From contig NZ_JAGINM010000012.1 in the NCBI RefSeq assembly GCF_017876095.1, forward strand, positions 62,001-126,000: a stretch of DNA of 64,000 nt, written 5' to 3'. The notes beneath the pieces are model-generated. The model was not told where the DNA came from. It did not search any database and was given only the letters and a program-made list of their open reading frames with translations. This DNA comes from Azospirillum agricola. GTDB lineage: Bacteria > Pseudomonadota > Alphaproteobacteria > Azospirillales > Azospirillaceae. The position numbers and the translations under genes were made by a program. Shown one piece after another: positions 9,863 through 19,161 of the stretch; within the stretch, counting starts at the first letter, position 1, and each line of letters begins with the position of its first letter.

Positions 9863-11365
9863 ATGCATATATCCAACACCACCGTCACCCGCCGAACCAT
9901 GCTGATGCTGCTCGCCGGCGCCCTGGCGCTGCTGGGAATCGTCACGATGTCGGGATGGCTGGCGGAAAGCACGCGGCAATACTCCCAGGCGGTGGGGCGG
10001 ATGACCGCCATACGGGTTGCCGCCGGCACCCTTCTCAGCCAGTTGCAGGACGCCGAGATCGGGCAGCGCGGCTATCTGCTCACCGGGGACCGCCAGTATC
10101 TCAAGCCCTACGAAGCGGCCACCACGGCGGTGGACGACACGATCGCCCGCCTGCACGGCTTCGCCGAGGGGGAGGACGCCGTCGCGTCGGACATCCTCGA
10201 CCGTCTCGCCGTGCTCGCGACGGCAAAGCGGACGGAATTGGCGGAAACCATCGCCTTGATGGAGACCGGGCGCCGGGACGAGGCCCTGGCCGTCGTGCGC
10301 ACCGGCCGCGGAATGAGGTTGATGGACGAGGCCCGGCAGGCGCTTGCCGACCTGATCACTCCGGCCGATGCCCAACTCGCCGCCCAGCTCGCCGCCATGA
10401 ACGGGCAGGCCAGGATGTCGCGCTGGGTGGCGGCGCTTGGCGGTCTGTTCATCCTGCTTGTCGTGGGCGGGGCCGTGTGGATCGTGCTGCGCTACACCCG
10501 CGACCTCGTGCAGGCGCAGCACGCGATCCAGGCGCTCAACGATTCCCTGGAACAGCGGGTGGCGGAGCGCACCGTGGAGTTGCAGCGGGCCAACGATGAG
10601 ATCCAGCGCTTCGCCTACATCGTCAGCCACGACCTGCGCGCGCCTCTGGTGAACGTGATGGGCTTCACCAGCGAGTTCGACAGCGGGCTGGCGAGCGTCC
10701 GCGCCCATCTCGACCGCCAGCCGCCCGACGGGGACGACGCGGCGGCGGCCGAGGCCCGCCGGGCGGCGACCGAGGACATGCCGGAGGCCATCGACTTCAT
10801 CCGCGCCTCGACGAGCAAGATGGACCGCCTGATCAACGCCATCCTCGCCCTGTCCCGCCAGGGGCGCCGAACGCTGGTCCCGGAAGCCGTCTCGATGCAG
10901 TCCCTGCTGGAGAACGCGCTGGCCAGCGTCCGCCACCAAGCCGGCGAGTTGGGGTGCGCCATGGACATCGCCGGCCCTCTGCCATCGTTGGTGTCCGACC
11001 GGCTCGCGCTGGAGCAGGTCTTCGGGAACCTGATCGACAACGCGGTCAAGTATCTCGATCCTGCCCGGCCCGGCCGGATCACCATCCGCGGACGGGCCGA
11101 GGGAAACCGTCTCCTTTTCGAGGTCGTCGACAACGGGCGCGGAATCATGCCGCAAGACCATCAGCGAATCTTCGAGCTGTTCCGCCGCTCCGGCGCGCAG
11201 GACCGCCCCGGCGAGGGGATCGGGCTCGCCTACGTGCGGACGCTGGTCCGGCGCCTGCAAGGCGACGTCACCGTCGATTCGGTTCCTGGACAGGGCAGTG
11301 TCTTTCGCATAAGCCTTCCCAAAACCCTGACCCTGTCCCCGGAGACGCCGGCTCATGAAGCGTGA
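9863..11365 (+). CDS. CHASE3-domain sensor histidine kinase
   Basis: Membrane kinase of 500 aa, starting at the ATG at 9863 (MHISNTTVTRRTM); the 56 codons upstream are open but do not extend the domain pattern. The first transmembrane helix is at about residues 11-31. The CHASE3 periplasmic helical sensor follows (DAEIGQRGYLLTGDRQYLKPYEAA is diagnostic), then a second helix near 190-210. A coiled-coil linker leads to the H-box IVSHDLRAPLVNVMGF with His256. The ATPase domain has NLIDNAVKYL and a GEGIGLAYVRTLVRRL G-box. The phosphoacceptor region resembles that of bacteriophytochrome-type kinases, which pair with stand-alone receivers such as the one encoded next. The stop overlaps the next gene by 11 bp. 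Confidence 0.88.
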   Translation: MHISNTTVTRRTMLMLLAGALALLGIVTMSGWLAESTRQYSQAVGRMTAIRVAAGTLLSQLQDAEIGQRGYLLTGDRQYLKPYEAATTAVDDTIARLHGFAEGEDAVASDILDRLAVLATAKRTELAETIALMETGRRDEALAVVRTGRGMRLMDEARQALADLITPADAQLAAQLAAMNGQARMSRWVAALGGLFILLVVGGAVWIVLRYTRDLVQAQHAIQALNDSLEQRVAERTVELQRANDEIQRFAYIVSHDLRAPLVNVMGFTSEFDSGLASVRAHLDRQPPDGDDAAAAEARRAATEDMPEAIDFIRASTSKMDRLINAILALSRQGRRTLVPEAVSMQSLLENALASVRHQAGELGCAMDIAGPLPSLVSDRLALEQVFGNLIDNAVKYLDPARPGRITIRGRAEGNRLLFEVVDNGRGIMPQDHQRIFELFRRSGAQDRPGEGIGLAYVRTLVRRLQGDVTVDSVPGQGSVFRISLPKTLTLSPETPAHEA

Positions 11366-11804
11366 CCCCCAGACGGTGTGCATCGTCATGATCGAGGACG
11401 ACGAGGGTCATGCCCGGCTGATCGAGAAGAACATCCGCCGGGCCGGCGTGACCAACGAGATCCTCCCCTTCACCGACGGGACCAGCGCGCTCGCCCATCT
11501 GTTCGGTCCGGACGGAACCGGCGAGGCCAGCGCCGGGCGGGCGTTTCTCATCCTGCTCGACCTGAACCTGCCGGACATGACAGGGGTCGACATCCTCGCC
11601 AGGGTGAAGACGAACCCCTACACCAAGCGCTTTCCCGTCGTGGTGCTGACGACCACCGACGACCGCCAGGAAATCCAGCGCTGCTACGACCTCGGCGCGA
11701 ACGTCTACATCACCAAGCCGGTGAACTACGAAAGCTTCGCCAACGCGATCCGGCAACTCGGGCTGTTCTTCTCCGTCATCCAGATTCCCGAGGCGGAGGG
11801 ATGA
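11355..11804 (+). CDS. Single-domain response regulator (Rcp1-like)
   Basis: Receiver-only protein of 149 aa. The acidic pocket is IEDDEGH, the phospho-acceptor is Asp69 in LILLDLNLPDMTG, the Thr of VVLTTTDDRQE and the Lys of ITKPVNYESF complete the active site. It resembles the cyanobacterial Rcp1 group that accepts phosphate from phytochrome-like kinases. It lacks any output domain and so must act by protein contact or pass the phosphate on. It overlaps the upstream kinase gene by 11 bp and the downstream receiver-kinase gene by 4 bp (ATGA), so the three are translationally coupled. Confidence 0.9.
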   Translation: MKRDPQTVCIVMIEDDEGHARLIEKNIRRAGVTNEILPFTDGTSALAHLFGPDGTGEASAGRAFLILLDLNLPDMTGVDILARVKTNPYTKRFPVVVLTTTDDRQEIQRCYDLGANVYITKPVNYESFANAIRQLGLFFSVIQIPEAEG

Positions 11805-12841
11805 CGGAGCCCGGCGTCCGCATCCTCTACATCGACGACGACCTCGCCCTGGCGCGGCTGGTGCAGCGGCGGCTTGGACGGCGCGGTTACACGGTGGAGT
11901 GCGCGGCGGACGGCGAGGCGGGGCTGGCGCGGCTGGCGCAGGGCGGCATCGCCGTGGTCGGGCTGGACCACGAGATGCCGGGGGCGACCGGGCTGGACAT
12001 CCTGCCGATCCTGCTCGACCGGGCCGACGCGCCGCCGGTCGTCTACGTCACAGGGGCCGGCGACACGCGCGTCGCCGTCGCGGCGCTGAAGGCGGGGGCG
12101 GCCGACTATGTTCCCAAGGAGGTCGGCGACGGCTTCTTCGACCTGCTGACGGCGGCGATCGACCAAGCCCTGGAGAAGGCCCGCTTGCGCCGGGAGCACG
12201 AACGGGCGGAGCAGGAGGTGCGCGCCGCGCGCGACCGGGCCGAGTTGCTGCTGCGGGAGGTCAACCACCGGGTCGCCAACAGCCTGGCCCTGGTGGCGGC
12301 GTTCGTGCAGATGCAGAAGTCATCCCTGTCCGATTCCGAGGCCCGCGCCGCGCTGGGGGAAACCCAGGCGCGGATTGCCGCGATCGCCGGCATTCATCGG
12401 AGCCTCTACACCTCCGGCGAGGTCCGCTCCGTCCGGATCGATGCCTATCTGCAAACGCTGTTGGCCGAGATGCACACCGCCATGGCCTCGCACCGGCCGG
12501 ACATGTTTGCCGTCACCGCCGACGCGATCCTGGTGCCGACCGACACGGCGGTGTCCCTGGCGGTGATCGTCACCGAGCTGGTCACCAACGCCTGCAAATA
12601 CGCCTATCCCGAAGGCCGGTCCGGCAGCATCCGCGTCCGGGCGGAGACCGCCGGGGGGCAGCTCTCGGTGAGCGTGGAGGATGACGGGATCGGCTTTCCG
12701 GGTGGCGGCGCGCCGCAGGGAACCGGTTTGGGCACCCGCATCGTCCAGGCCATGGCGACCAGCCTGGGCGCCATGCTGCATCATGACCGTCAGCACGCCG
12801 GCACCCGGGTGACGTTGACGATGCCCCTGCAACCGCTGTGA
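11801..12841 (+). CDS. Receiver-HisKA_2 hybrid kinase
   Basis: Cytoplasmic protein of 346 aa with an N-terminal receiver (about 5-120; acidic pair IDDD, Asp56 in GLDHEMPGATG), a coiled-coil linker, then a HisKA_2-type dimerisation domain with His156 in REVNHRVANSLALV and an ATPase domain (VTELVTNACKYAYPEG; GTGLGTRIVQAM). The NHR-containing box sets it apart from classical HisKA kinases and links it to the HWE/HisKA_2 group, which includes kinases of the alphaproteobacterial PhyR general stress pathway. No membrane segment is seen, so its input is probably phosphorylation of its receiver by the CHASE3 kinase encoded two genes upstream. The start lies within the ATGA overlap with the preceding gene. 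Confidence 0.87.
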   Translation: MTEPGVRILYIDDDLALARLVQRRLGRRGYTVECAADGEAGLARLAQGGIAVVGLDHEMPGATGLDILPILLDRADAPPVVYVTGAGDTRVAVAALKAGAADYVPKEVGDGFFDLLTAAIDQALEKARLRREHERAEQEVRAARDRAELLLREVNHRVANSLALVAAFVQMQKSSLSDSEARAALGETQARIAAIAGIHRSLYTSGEVRSVRIDAYLQTLLAEMHTAMASHRPDMFAVTADAILVPTDTAVSLAVIVTELVTNACKYAYPEGRSGSIRVRAETAGGQLSVSVEDDGIGFPGGGAPQGTGLGTRIVQAMATSLGAMLHHDRQHAGTRVTLTMPLQPL

Positions 12842-13234
12842 CGGTCGAATCGGGCGGATTTCCTGAATCACCCCGGTACGATGGGCCTTGAAAAGCGGAG
12901 TTCCAGCGGGTTGCGCCACCAGATGCCCCACCGAAGCCGGTGTCGTGGGCTGAAGCGTATCCCGAAGGCCGCCGAGTTCGCCGCCCCGGAATGGGACGAC
13001 GGGCTCCACAACCGGCGCATTCCCGAATCCATCGGCACAGCTCCGCCTCCGAGGCCCAAGCGCGTTGCCGGGCTCGGAACCTGAGCACCGACTCTGCGGC
13101 ACGATTCAAAGCAAATGGTCTCCGGGAAACGGGAAGCGCGTCATTAACCTCGTTTTCCCCCTTTGGCTGGGTGCCCGCCCGTGCCGGCTTTCCGACGGCC
13201 CTGCCTTTTCGATGCATGACTTGCTGCAAATTTT
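12842..13234. other. Non-coding interval, left part; nothing recognised
   Basis: GC-rich DNA between the phosphorelay operon and the AT-rich leader of the glycosidase gene. Several overlapping open frames exist on both strands but none resembles a protein family, and none has a good ribosome site. No clear terminator hairpin was seen after the kinase stop. Confidence 0.4.
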
Positions 13235-13266
13235 AATAATCATATGACTGCCTTCATATGATTATT
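13235..13266. repeat. Perfect 13-bp AT-rich inverted repeat
   Basis: AATAATCATATGA (13235-13247) and its exact reverse complement (13254-13266) flank a 6-base spacer. The repeat begins a sharply AT-rich leader upstream of the RTX glycosidase gene and is flanked by TGCATG on both sides (13213 and 13270). It is a candidate operator or a nucleoid-protein site. Confidence 0.6.
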
Positions 13267-13271
13267 GCGTG

Positions 13272-13344
13272 CATGAATCCGCTGACGATGGCGGAAAGGA
13301 AGATTGCTGTACAGTAACCTCTATTATATAGATCATGAATCCGC
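13272..13344 (+). promoter_or_regulatory. Leader control region: direct repeat and CTGTACAG palindrome
   Basis: CATGAATCCGC occurs at 13272-13282 and again at 13334-13344. Between them TTGCTGTACAGTAA (13304-13317) is a near-perfect palindrome with core CTGTACAG, similar in style to LuxR-family boxes, followed by TATTATA at 13322 as a possible -10 element. The glycosidase ATG lies 109 bp beyond the second repeat. The assignment as a promoter is inference. Confidence 0.4.
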
Positions 13345-13452
13345 GATGGATATTACGATTGATTTCTGGAATGCAACCTCTTGATGCAAATAATTGCACG
13401 GGTCCAGCGGGGTTGGTTTTTCCCGCGTCACTATTGGCCTGGAGTCCATTGA

Positions 13453-16400
13453 ATGTCAAAAATTGCTGACGGGTTCCTGAGCACCAACGGAAGCCAGATC
13501 GTCGACGCCAACGGACAAGCGGTCCAGCTGGTGGGCGTCAACTGGGCCGGAGCCGCCGGAACGACCGATGGCGGTGGGAACGACGTCCTGTTCGCGCCGC
13601 AGGGTCTGGATCAGAGAAACTACAAGGACGTGATGGACCAGATGGTCGCCATGGGCTTCAACACGGTCCGTGTTCCGATCAGCAACCGCATGCTGGACCC
13701 CAGCGTGCTGATCGATCCGAACGACCCGCAGTCCGGGTTCCGTGACCCGGCTCTGCGTCCGACCAACGTGAACACCTTCTTCAATCCTGAACTTCAGCAG
13801 GGTGGCAACGTCGTGACCCCGTTGGAGGTGCTGGACAAGATCATCGACTATGCCGGGCAGGTCGGTCTCCGGATCATTCTCGATCACCATTTCACCAGTG
13901 CCCAGGCGACCGACAATTCCTCGTACATGAGCAATGGCCTCTGGTACGACGATGATCCCAACGCACCGTACCCGACCTATGACGAGGCGACGGTGACCAG
14001 CGACTGGGAATTTCTTGCCAAGCGCTATGCCGGAAACCCCACGGTCATCGGCGCCGACCTGCACAACGAACCGAAAAGCTCGGTCGTCAACGGCGTCGAG
14101 ACCGGGGCGACCTGGAACGGGAGCGCGACCACCGAATCCTGGCGGGACGGCGCCCAGGCTTTGGCGAACGCCGTGCACGCCGCGAACAAGGACTGGCTGA
14201 TCATCGTCGAAGGCGCCACCTGGGGATCGGACCTCACCGGCGTGCTGAACAATCCGATCCAGCTGACGGGCGACAACACGAACAAGATCGTCTACTCGGC
14301 CCACTATTACGAATTCAGCATGGGCCCGAACACCGACGCCGAGGACTGGGTCAACACCTGGAACCAGCAGTTCGGCTACATCTACAAGCAGAACATCGCC
14401 CCGATCCTGGTCGGCGAGTTCGGAAACCGTTTCGAAACCGAACGCGGCAAGGAATGGGCCCAGACGCTCATCGATTACATGAACAATCCCTGGGTCGGTG
14501 GCCCGCAAGGAGGGACCGCCGGGCAGGCCGGCATGAGCTGGACCTATTGGACCTTCAACGACGATTACAGCTATGGCGACCACTTCGGGCTGTCGCAGGG
14601 TGAAGCCAGCGGCAACACCTGGGGACGATGGAGCAATTTCAACTACGACCATTACCGTTACATCGATCCCACCGCGGTGAACGATCCCTACGCGGTCGCG
14701 GGCGCGACCGGCACCGCGAACCGGGATTTCTTCGATGGCTCGGCCGGGGCGGACAGCTTCGACGGCGGTGACGGGGCCGACCTGCTGGCCGGAAACGAGG
14801 GCGACGACATCCTGTCGGGTGGTGCCGGGAACGATCTGGTCGATGGCGAGGCCGGCAACGACACCGTCGATGGCGGATCCGGCAACGACACCGTGATCGG
14901 CGGTGTCGGCGACGATTCGATCCTCGGCGGCGACGGCGACGATTCCCTGTTCGGCATGGAAGGCACCGACACCCTCCTGGGCGGTGCCGGCCACGACTGG
15001 CTGCGCGGCGGAACCGGGAACGACAGCCTGGACGGCGGCCTCGGCGACGACACGCTGAACGGTGGCGCGGGAGCGGACACGCTGTTGGGAGGCGGCGGCG
15101 ACGACACCATCGATTACGGCGGATCGGTCGATGGTGTGTCGGTCAACCTGACGACCAGCACGGCGGCGGGCGGGGACGCTCAGGGCGATGTGATCTCCGG
15201 CTTCAGCCACGCCATCGGCGGCGACGGCAACGACACGCTGTTCGGTGACGCCGGCGCCAACCGCCTCGCCGGCGGTGGAGGGGACGACACCCTGGTCGGC
15301 GGCGACGGCAACGACACCCTGATCGGAGGCGCCGGCAGCGACCTGCTCACCGGGGGCGCCGGCCTGAACCGCTTCGAATTCACCACCTATGGCAACGCCG
15401 GTTCGGCCGACCGGATCACCGACGCGAAGACCGGCGACGTCATCGCGGTGACCGGGCTGACCTTCACCGGAGCCGTGGCGTCCGGAAACGGCGCGGGGCT
15501 GGGGCTCGGCGGCATCCGCATGGAGGCGAGCGGCAACGACACCATCCTCCACATCGGCACCGACGCCACGCCGGGCAGCGATCTCGACATCGTGCTGACC
15601 GGCAGCTACGCGGCGGAAAACTTCATCGCCAGCGGTTCCACCATCACCATCACCGACGGGCCGCCGCCGGAGGAGCCGGCCTCGGTCTCCATCACCCCGG
15701 CCGTCGTTTCCCAGGCCGAGGGCAACAGCGGCACGACCAGCTTCGTCTTCACTCTGACCCGGACCGGCAGCACGGACACGGCGAAGACCGTGCAATGGTC
15801 GGTTGCCGGGTCGGGTTCCGCCCCGGCGGACGCCGCGGATTTCGGCGGCACCTTCCCCTCGGGCACCGCCACCTTCGCCGTCGGAAGCCCCACCGCGACC
15901 ATCAGCGTTGCGGTTCTCGGCGACACCGCCGTCGAAGCGGCCGAAGGCTTCACCGTCACCCTGCAAGCCCTGCCCAACGATCCCACCGTTTTCACCACCG
16001 CGACGGCCCAGGGCGTCATCTTGAACGACGATTCCTCGCAGCCGACGCCTCAGACCTATTACCTGACCGCCGGACCCGACAACTGGACCGGCACCACGGT
16101 GGCCGATCAGGTCTTTGCCGGCAACGGCAACGACACGGTGGATGGAGGTGACGGCAACGACCAGCTGTTTGGCGAGGACGGAAACGACAGCCTGATCGGT
16201 GGCGGCGGCGGCGACCAGCTCTACGGCGGTGCCGGAAACGACACCCTCTGGGGCGGGGCCGGCATCGACCACATCCAGACGGGAAGCGGCACCGACACCA
16301 TCGTCTTCAAGCTGGGCGACAGCTACGATTACGTGGACGACTTCACGGCCGGGGCCGGCGGCGACATCATCGATCTTCGCTCCATCACCACGATCCACAG

Positions 16401-17466
16401 CCTTGCCGACCTGACCCTGACCCAGAGCGGCGCCAACGTCGCCATCGACATCAGCCCGACGGACGGGCTGACACTTGGAAACCTCCAGGTCTCGTCCCTG
16501 GTCGAGGCCAACTTCCTGTTCGCCCCCTCGCAATGGTTCGGCACCAGCGGCGCCGACGTCATCACCGGCGGCGACGGCGTCGACCAGATGTATGCGGCCC
16601 AAGGCAACGATACGCTGTCCGGTGGGGCCGGCAACGACCAGATGTTCGGTGAGGACGGCAACGACGTCCTGTTCGGTGGCGCCGGCAACGACGTGATGTC
16701 GGGCGGAACCGGAAACGACACACTCGCGGGTGGCATCGGGAACGACTATCTGGTCGGCGGAACCGGCAGCGACACCTTCGTGATGGCTCCCGGCGATGGC
16801 TACGACTATGTCGGGGATTTCCAAGCCGGCAGCGGCGGGGACATCATCGATGTTCATTCCATCGCCGGCATGACCAGCCTTGGCGCGGTCATGGCCGGCG
16901 CGACCCAGTCGGGCAACGACACCGGCATCTATCTCGGCAACGGCACGGGCATCACGCTGGCCGGTGTCAGCCTCGGCAGCCTCACCGCCGCCAACTTCCG
17001 CTTCGCCGCAGCGCCCGAGTACGGCACCGCGAACGCCGACCAGATGGTCGGCACGGCCGGCGACGATGCCCTCATCGGGCTCGCCGGCAATGACACCCTC
17101 GTCGGCTACATCGGAGACGACAGCCTTCTTGGTGGCGATGGCAACGACCTTCTGTCCGGCGGCGACGGCGCCGACACGCTCGATGGCGGGGCCGGCAACG
17201 ATTACCTGGAGGGGGGAAGCGGCAGCGACGTGTTCGTCTTCAATCCCGGAGGCGGCTACGACTACATCGGCGACTTCGCCACCGCCGCAGGGGGAGACGT
17301 CATCGATCTGCGGGGCTGGACGTCGATCCACGGCATGGCGGATCTGGCGCCCCACCTCACCCAATCGGGGAGCAACCTGGCCATCGAACTCGGATCGACC
17401 GACGGGATCACGCTCGCCAACGTGCAGATGTCCTCCTTGAACAAGACCCATTTCCTGTTCGCGTAA
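13453..17466 (+). CDS. Secreted GH5-family glycosidase with RTX calcium-binding repeats and a Calx-beta domain
   Basis: A 1337-residue multidomain protein. Residues about 10-410 form a glycoside hydrolase family 5 barrel: TVRVPISN on an early strand, LDHHF, the acid/base Glu206 in LHNEPK and the nucleophile Glu322 in ILVGEFGNR. A block of GGxGxDxxx RTX nonapeptides covers about 428-670. A Calx-beta domain spans about 742-860 (VVSQAEGNSGTTSFVF to VILNDD). Three homologous modules then follow, each a set of RTX repeats plus a segment of the form YDYVGDF-AGxGGDIIDLRS ending in FxFA; the last closes the protein. There is no N-terminal signal peptide, so C-terminal type I secretion is expected, followed by folding in extracellular calcium. 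The substrate is probably a beta-glucan such as cellulose; the exact specificity is not readable. No type I exporter is encoded nearby. Confidence 0.88.
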   Translation: MSKIADGFLSTNGSQIVDANGQAVQLVGVNWAGAAGTTDGGGNDVLFAPQGLDQRNYKDVMDQMVAMGFNTVRVPISNRMLDPSVLIDPNDPQSGFRDPALRPTNVNTFFNPELQQGGNVVTPLEVLDKIIDYAGQVGLRIILDHHFTSAQATDNSSYMSNGLWYDDDPNAPYPTYDEATVTSDWEFLAKRYAGNPTVIGADLHNEPKSSVVNGVETGATWNGSATTESWRDGAQALANAVHAANKDWLIIVEGATWGSDLTGVLNNPIQLTGDNTNKIVYSAHYYEFSMGPNTDAEDWVNTWNQQFGYIYKQNIAPILVGEFGNRFETERGKEWAQTLIDYMNNPWVGGPQGGTAGQAGMSWTYWTFNDDYSYGDHFGLSQGEASGNTWGRWSNFNYDHYRYIDPTAVNDPYAVAGATGTANRDFFDGSAGADSFDGGDGADLLAGNEGDDILSGGAGNDLVDGEAGNDTVDGGSGNDTVIGGVGDDSILGGDGDDSLFGMEGTDTLLGGAGHDWLRGGTGNDSLDGGLGDDTLNGGAGADTLLGGGGDDTIDYGGSVDGVSVNLTTSTAAGGDAQGDVISGFSHAIGGDGNDTLFGDAGANRLAGGGGDDTLVGGDGNDTLIGGAGSDLLTGGAGLNRFEFTTYGNAGSADRITDAKTGDVIAVTGLTFTGAVASGNGAGLGLGGIRMEASGNDTILHIGTDATPGSDLDIVLTGSYAAENFIASGSTITITDGPPPEEPASVSITPAVVSQAEGNSGTTSFVFTLTRTGSTDTAKTVQWSVAGSGSAPADAADFGGTFPSGTATFAVGSPTATISVAVLGDTAVEAAEGFTVTLQALPNDPTVFTTATAQGVILNDDSSQPTPQTYYLTAGPDNWTGTTVADQVFAGNGNDTVDGGDGNDQLFGEDGNDSLIGGGGGDQLYGGAGNDTLWGGAGIDHIQTGSGTDTIVFKLGDSYDYVDDFTAGAGGDIIDLRSITTIHSLADLTLTQSGANVAIDISPTDGLTLGNLQVSSLVEANFLFAPSQWFGTSGADVITGGDGVDQMYAAQGNDTLSGGAGNDQMFGEDGNDVLFGGAGNDVMSGGTGNDTLAGGIGNDYLVGGTGSDTFVMAPGDGYDYVGDFQAGSGGDIIDVHSIAGMTSLGAVMAGATQSGNDTGIYLGNGTGITLAGVSLGSLTAANFRFAAAPEYGTANADQMVGTAGDDALIGLAGNDTLVGYIGDDSLLGGDGNDLLSGGDGADTLDGGAGNDYLEGGSGSDVFVFNPGGGYDYIGDFATAAGGDVIDLRGWTSIHGMADLAPHLTQSGSNLAIELGSTDGITLANVQMSSLNKTHFLFA

Positions 17467-17658
17467 CGGGGCACTGGGATCGGCGCTGGGCCTCCGCCCA
17501 ACCTCTCCACCGGAAACGAGAGGGTGGGGCGGGGGCTCGCGTGCTTCCGCCCATCCGGTGGTGCTGGCCTGGAGGGGCGGCACGGGATATACCAGGGCCT
17601 CCCAAAACGCCGTTGCCGGCTTTGCCGGGATCGGAACTGCCCTCACCCCGAGGCCTGG

Positions 17659-17886
17659 ATGCCGCTGTCTCCCGTCTGGTCCGTCCGTCACATGGTCACC
17701 CGCATCCATGGCTGCGATCTGGCCGTCACATGGCGGCCGGACGGCTGGCTGTGGTCGGTGAGCGTTGCCGGCGAGCCGGTCGCCAAGGGGACGGCGCGCA
17801 GCCAGGAAGGCGCCCAGGACGCGGCCGTCCGGGCGGCGCAACGGCATGTCGACGACGGCGGCAGGATGCAGCTTCCGCTGTTCTGA
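17659..17886 (+). CDS. Small hypothetical protein
   Basis: A 75-residue protein beginning at an ATG with GAGG five bases upstream; an alternative start at 17692 would give 64 residues. The part from MVTRIHGCDLAVTWRPDG onward is protein-like, with a central beta-rich stretch (WLWSVSVAGEPVAKGTA) and a helical end finishing in MQLPLF. No signal peptide, membrane segment or known motif is visible. It sits between the RTX glycosidase and a convergent radical SAM gene. The function is unknown. Confidence 0.55.
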   Translation: MPLSPVWSVRHMVTRIHGCDLAVTWRPDGWLWSVSVAGEPVAKGTARSQEGAQDAAVRAAQRHVDDGGRMQLPLF

Positions 17887-17903
17887 GCGGTGGCCGATCC
17901 CGT

Positions 17904-18986
17904 TCAGAAGGCGTAGCGGACCCGGCAGTAGGGCATGTGGCGGGCGAGAAGCTCGCGGAACATGGCGATCATCCGGCCCTTGAGCGCCGCCCGGTAGCGG
18001 ACGTTGACGGCGCCGTTCTCCGAGCGCTTGGGCTCCTGCCAGCGCGGCGTCCACAGCCGCTCCTCCGCCTTGGGGTGCCAGCGCAGGTTCAGGTCGTGCA
18101 GCTCCTCGTTGTGGGTGAGGAAGATCACCTCGGCGGCGATCTGGACACGGGCGCGCTCCGACAGGGCGGCGTCGATCTGCTGGAACAGCTCGGCGTAGGC
18201 GGCGGTCCAGCCCTCGTAGACCACCACCGGGCTGAAGTTCAGGTGCACTTCCCAGCCGGCGCGCACGAATTCCTCGATGGCGGCGATCCGCTCGGGGATG
18301 GGGGCGGCGCGGACGTCGAGCGTGCGGGCCAGCTCGGCCGGCATCAGGCTGAAGCGGATGCGCATGCGGCCGGCCGGGTCGTAGCCCAGCAGGTCGCGGT
18401 TCACGTATTTGGTGGCGAAGCTGCCCTTGGCGTTGGGCAGGCGGCGGAACAGGGCGGTGAGGTCGCGGACGTTGTCGGAGATCAGCGCGTCGACCGAACA
18501 GTCGCCGTTCTCGCCAACGTCGTAGACCCAGGCCCGCGGATCGACCTGATTCGCCTCCGGCTTCGGCCCGAGCCGGCCGGCGTGGCGCTCGATGGCGGCG
18601 AGGATGCCGTCGATGTTGACGAAGGTCGTGATCGGGTTGGCGTAGCCCTTGCGCCGCGAGACGTAGCAGTAGGCGCAGGCCATGGCGCAGCCGTTGGAAT
18701 GGGACGGCGCGATGAAATCGGCGCTGCGCCCGTTCGGCCGCACGGCGAGCGTCTTCTTGACGCCGAGCACCAGCACGCTGCGCTTGGTGCGGACGTAGCT
18801 GTCCAGCTGGTCGGCGTCGCCGTGCAGATCGGGGATGTTCCAGTGCGAGGCGATCGTCACCCGCTCGGCGTCGGGGAAGCGGGCCAGGATGGCACGGCCG
18901 CGCGGATGCTCGGCCGCCGCCGGCTCGGCGAGGATGCGGGTAATCTCCAATGGAGGCAGGGGCAGCGGGGGCGGTGCGTTGCTCAT
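17904..18986 (-). CDS. Radical SAM protein of the spore photoproduct lyase family
   Basis: A 360-residue protein starting at the ATG at 18986; a start 12 codons earlier is possible. The cluster-binding motif is C-x3-C-x2-C (Cys100, Cys104, Cys107 in CAMACAYCYVSR), which would ligate a 4Fe-4S cluster with S-adenosylmethionine. The downstream ITTFVNIDGIL and VYDVGENGDCSVDALISDN segments are typical of the SplB-like family found in non-sporulating alphaproteobacteria. True SplB repairs 5-thyminyl-5,6-dihydrothymine; a role in DNA photodamage repair here is plausible but unproven, as these bacteria form no spores. The surrounding stress genes fit a repair function. Confidence 0.8.
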   Translation of the reverse strand: MSNAPPPLPLPPLEITRILAEPAAAEHPRGRAILARFPDAERVTIASHWNIPDLHGDADQLDSYVRTKRSVLVLGVKKTLAVRPNGRSADFIAPSHSNGCAMACAYCYVSRRKGYANPITTFVNIDGILAAIERHAGRLGPKPEANQVDPRAWVYDVGENGDCSVDALISDNVRDLTALFRRLPNAKGSFATKYVNRDLLGYDPAGRMRIRFSLMPAELARTLDVRAAPIPERIAAIEEFVRAGWEVHLNFSPVVVYEGWTAAYAELFQQIDAALSERARVQIAAEVIFLTHNEELHDLNLRWHPKAEERLWTPRWQEPKRSENGAVNVRYRAALKGRMIAMFRELLARHMPYCRVRYAF

Positions 18987-19161
18987 GGCCGCATTGTACA
19001 CCCCGCCGTCATCGTCGCGCATCCTGCGCCCGGTGGCGTGGTTGCCGGGTGGGGAGGGCGGCGGACACCGGCTGCCCTTCCATCCGCGAACCTGTCCGCG
19101 AACCGGCCCACGAACGGCCCACGAACCCGAGCGACGCGTGGACGGCAGCCTTCAAGGTCGC

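Noticed and set aside
13456..18054. A 1532-codon open frame on the minus strand across the RTX glycosidase
   Set aside because: It is the antisense shadow of a GC-rich repetitive gene; its sequence is a monotone Val/Asp/Gly/Ala pattern that mirrors the RTX repeats, and the plus frame has clear domains.
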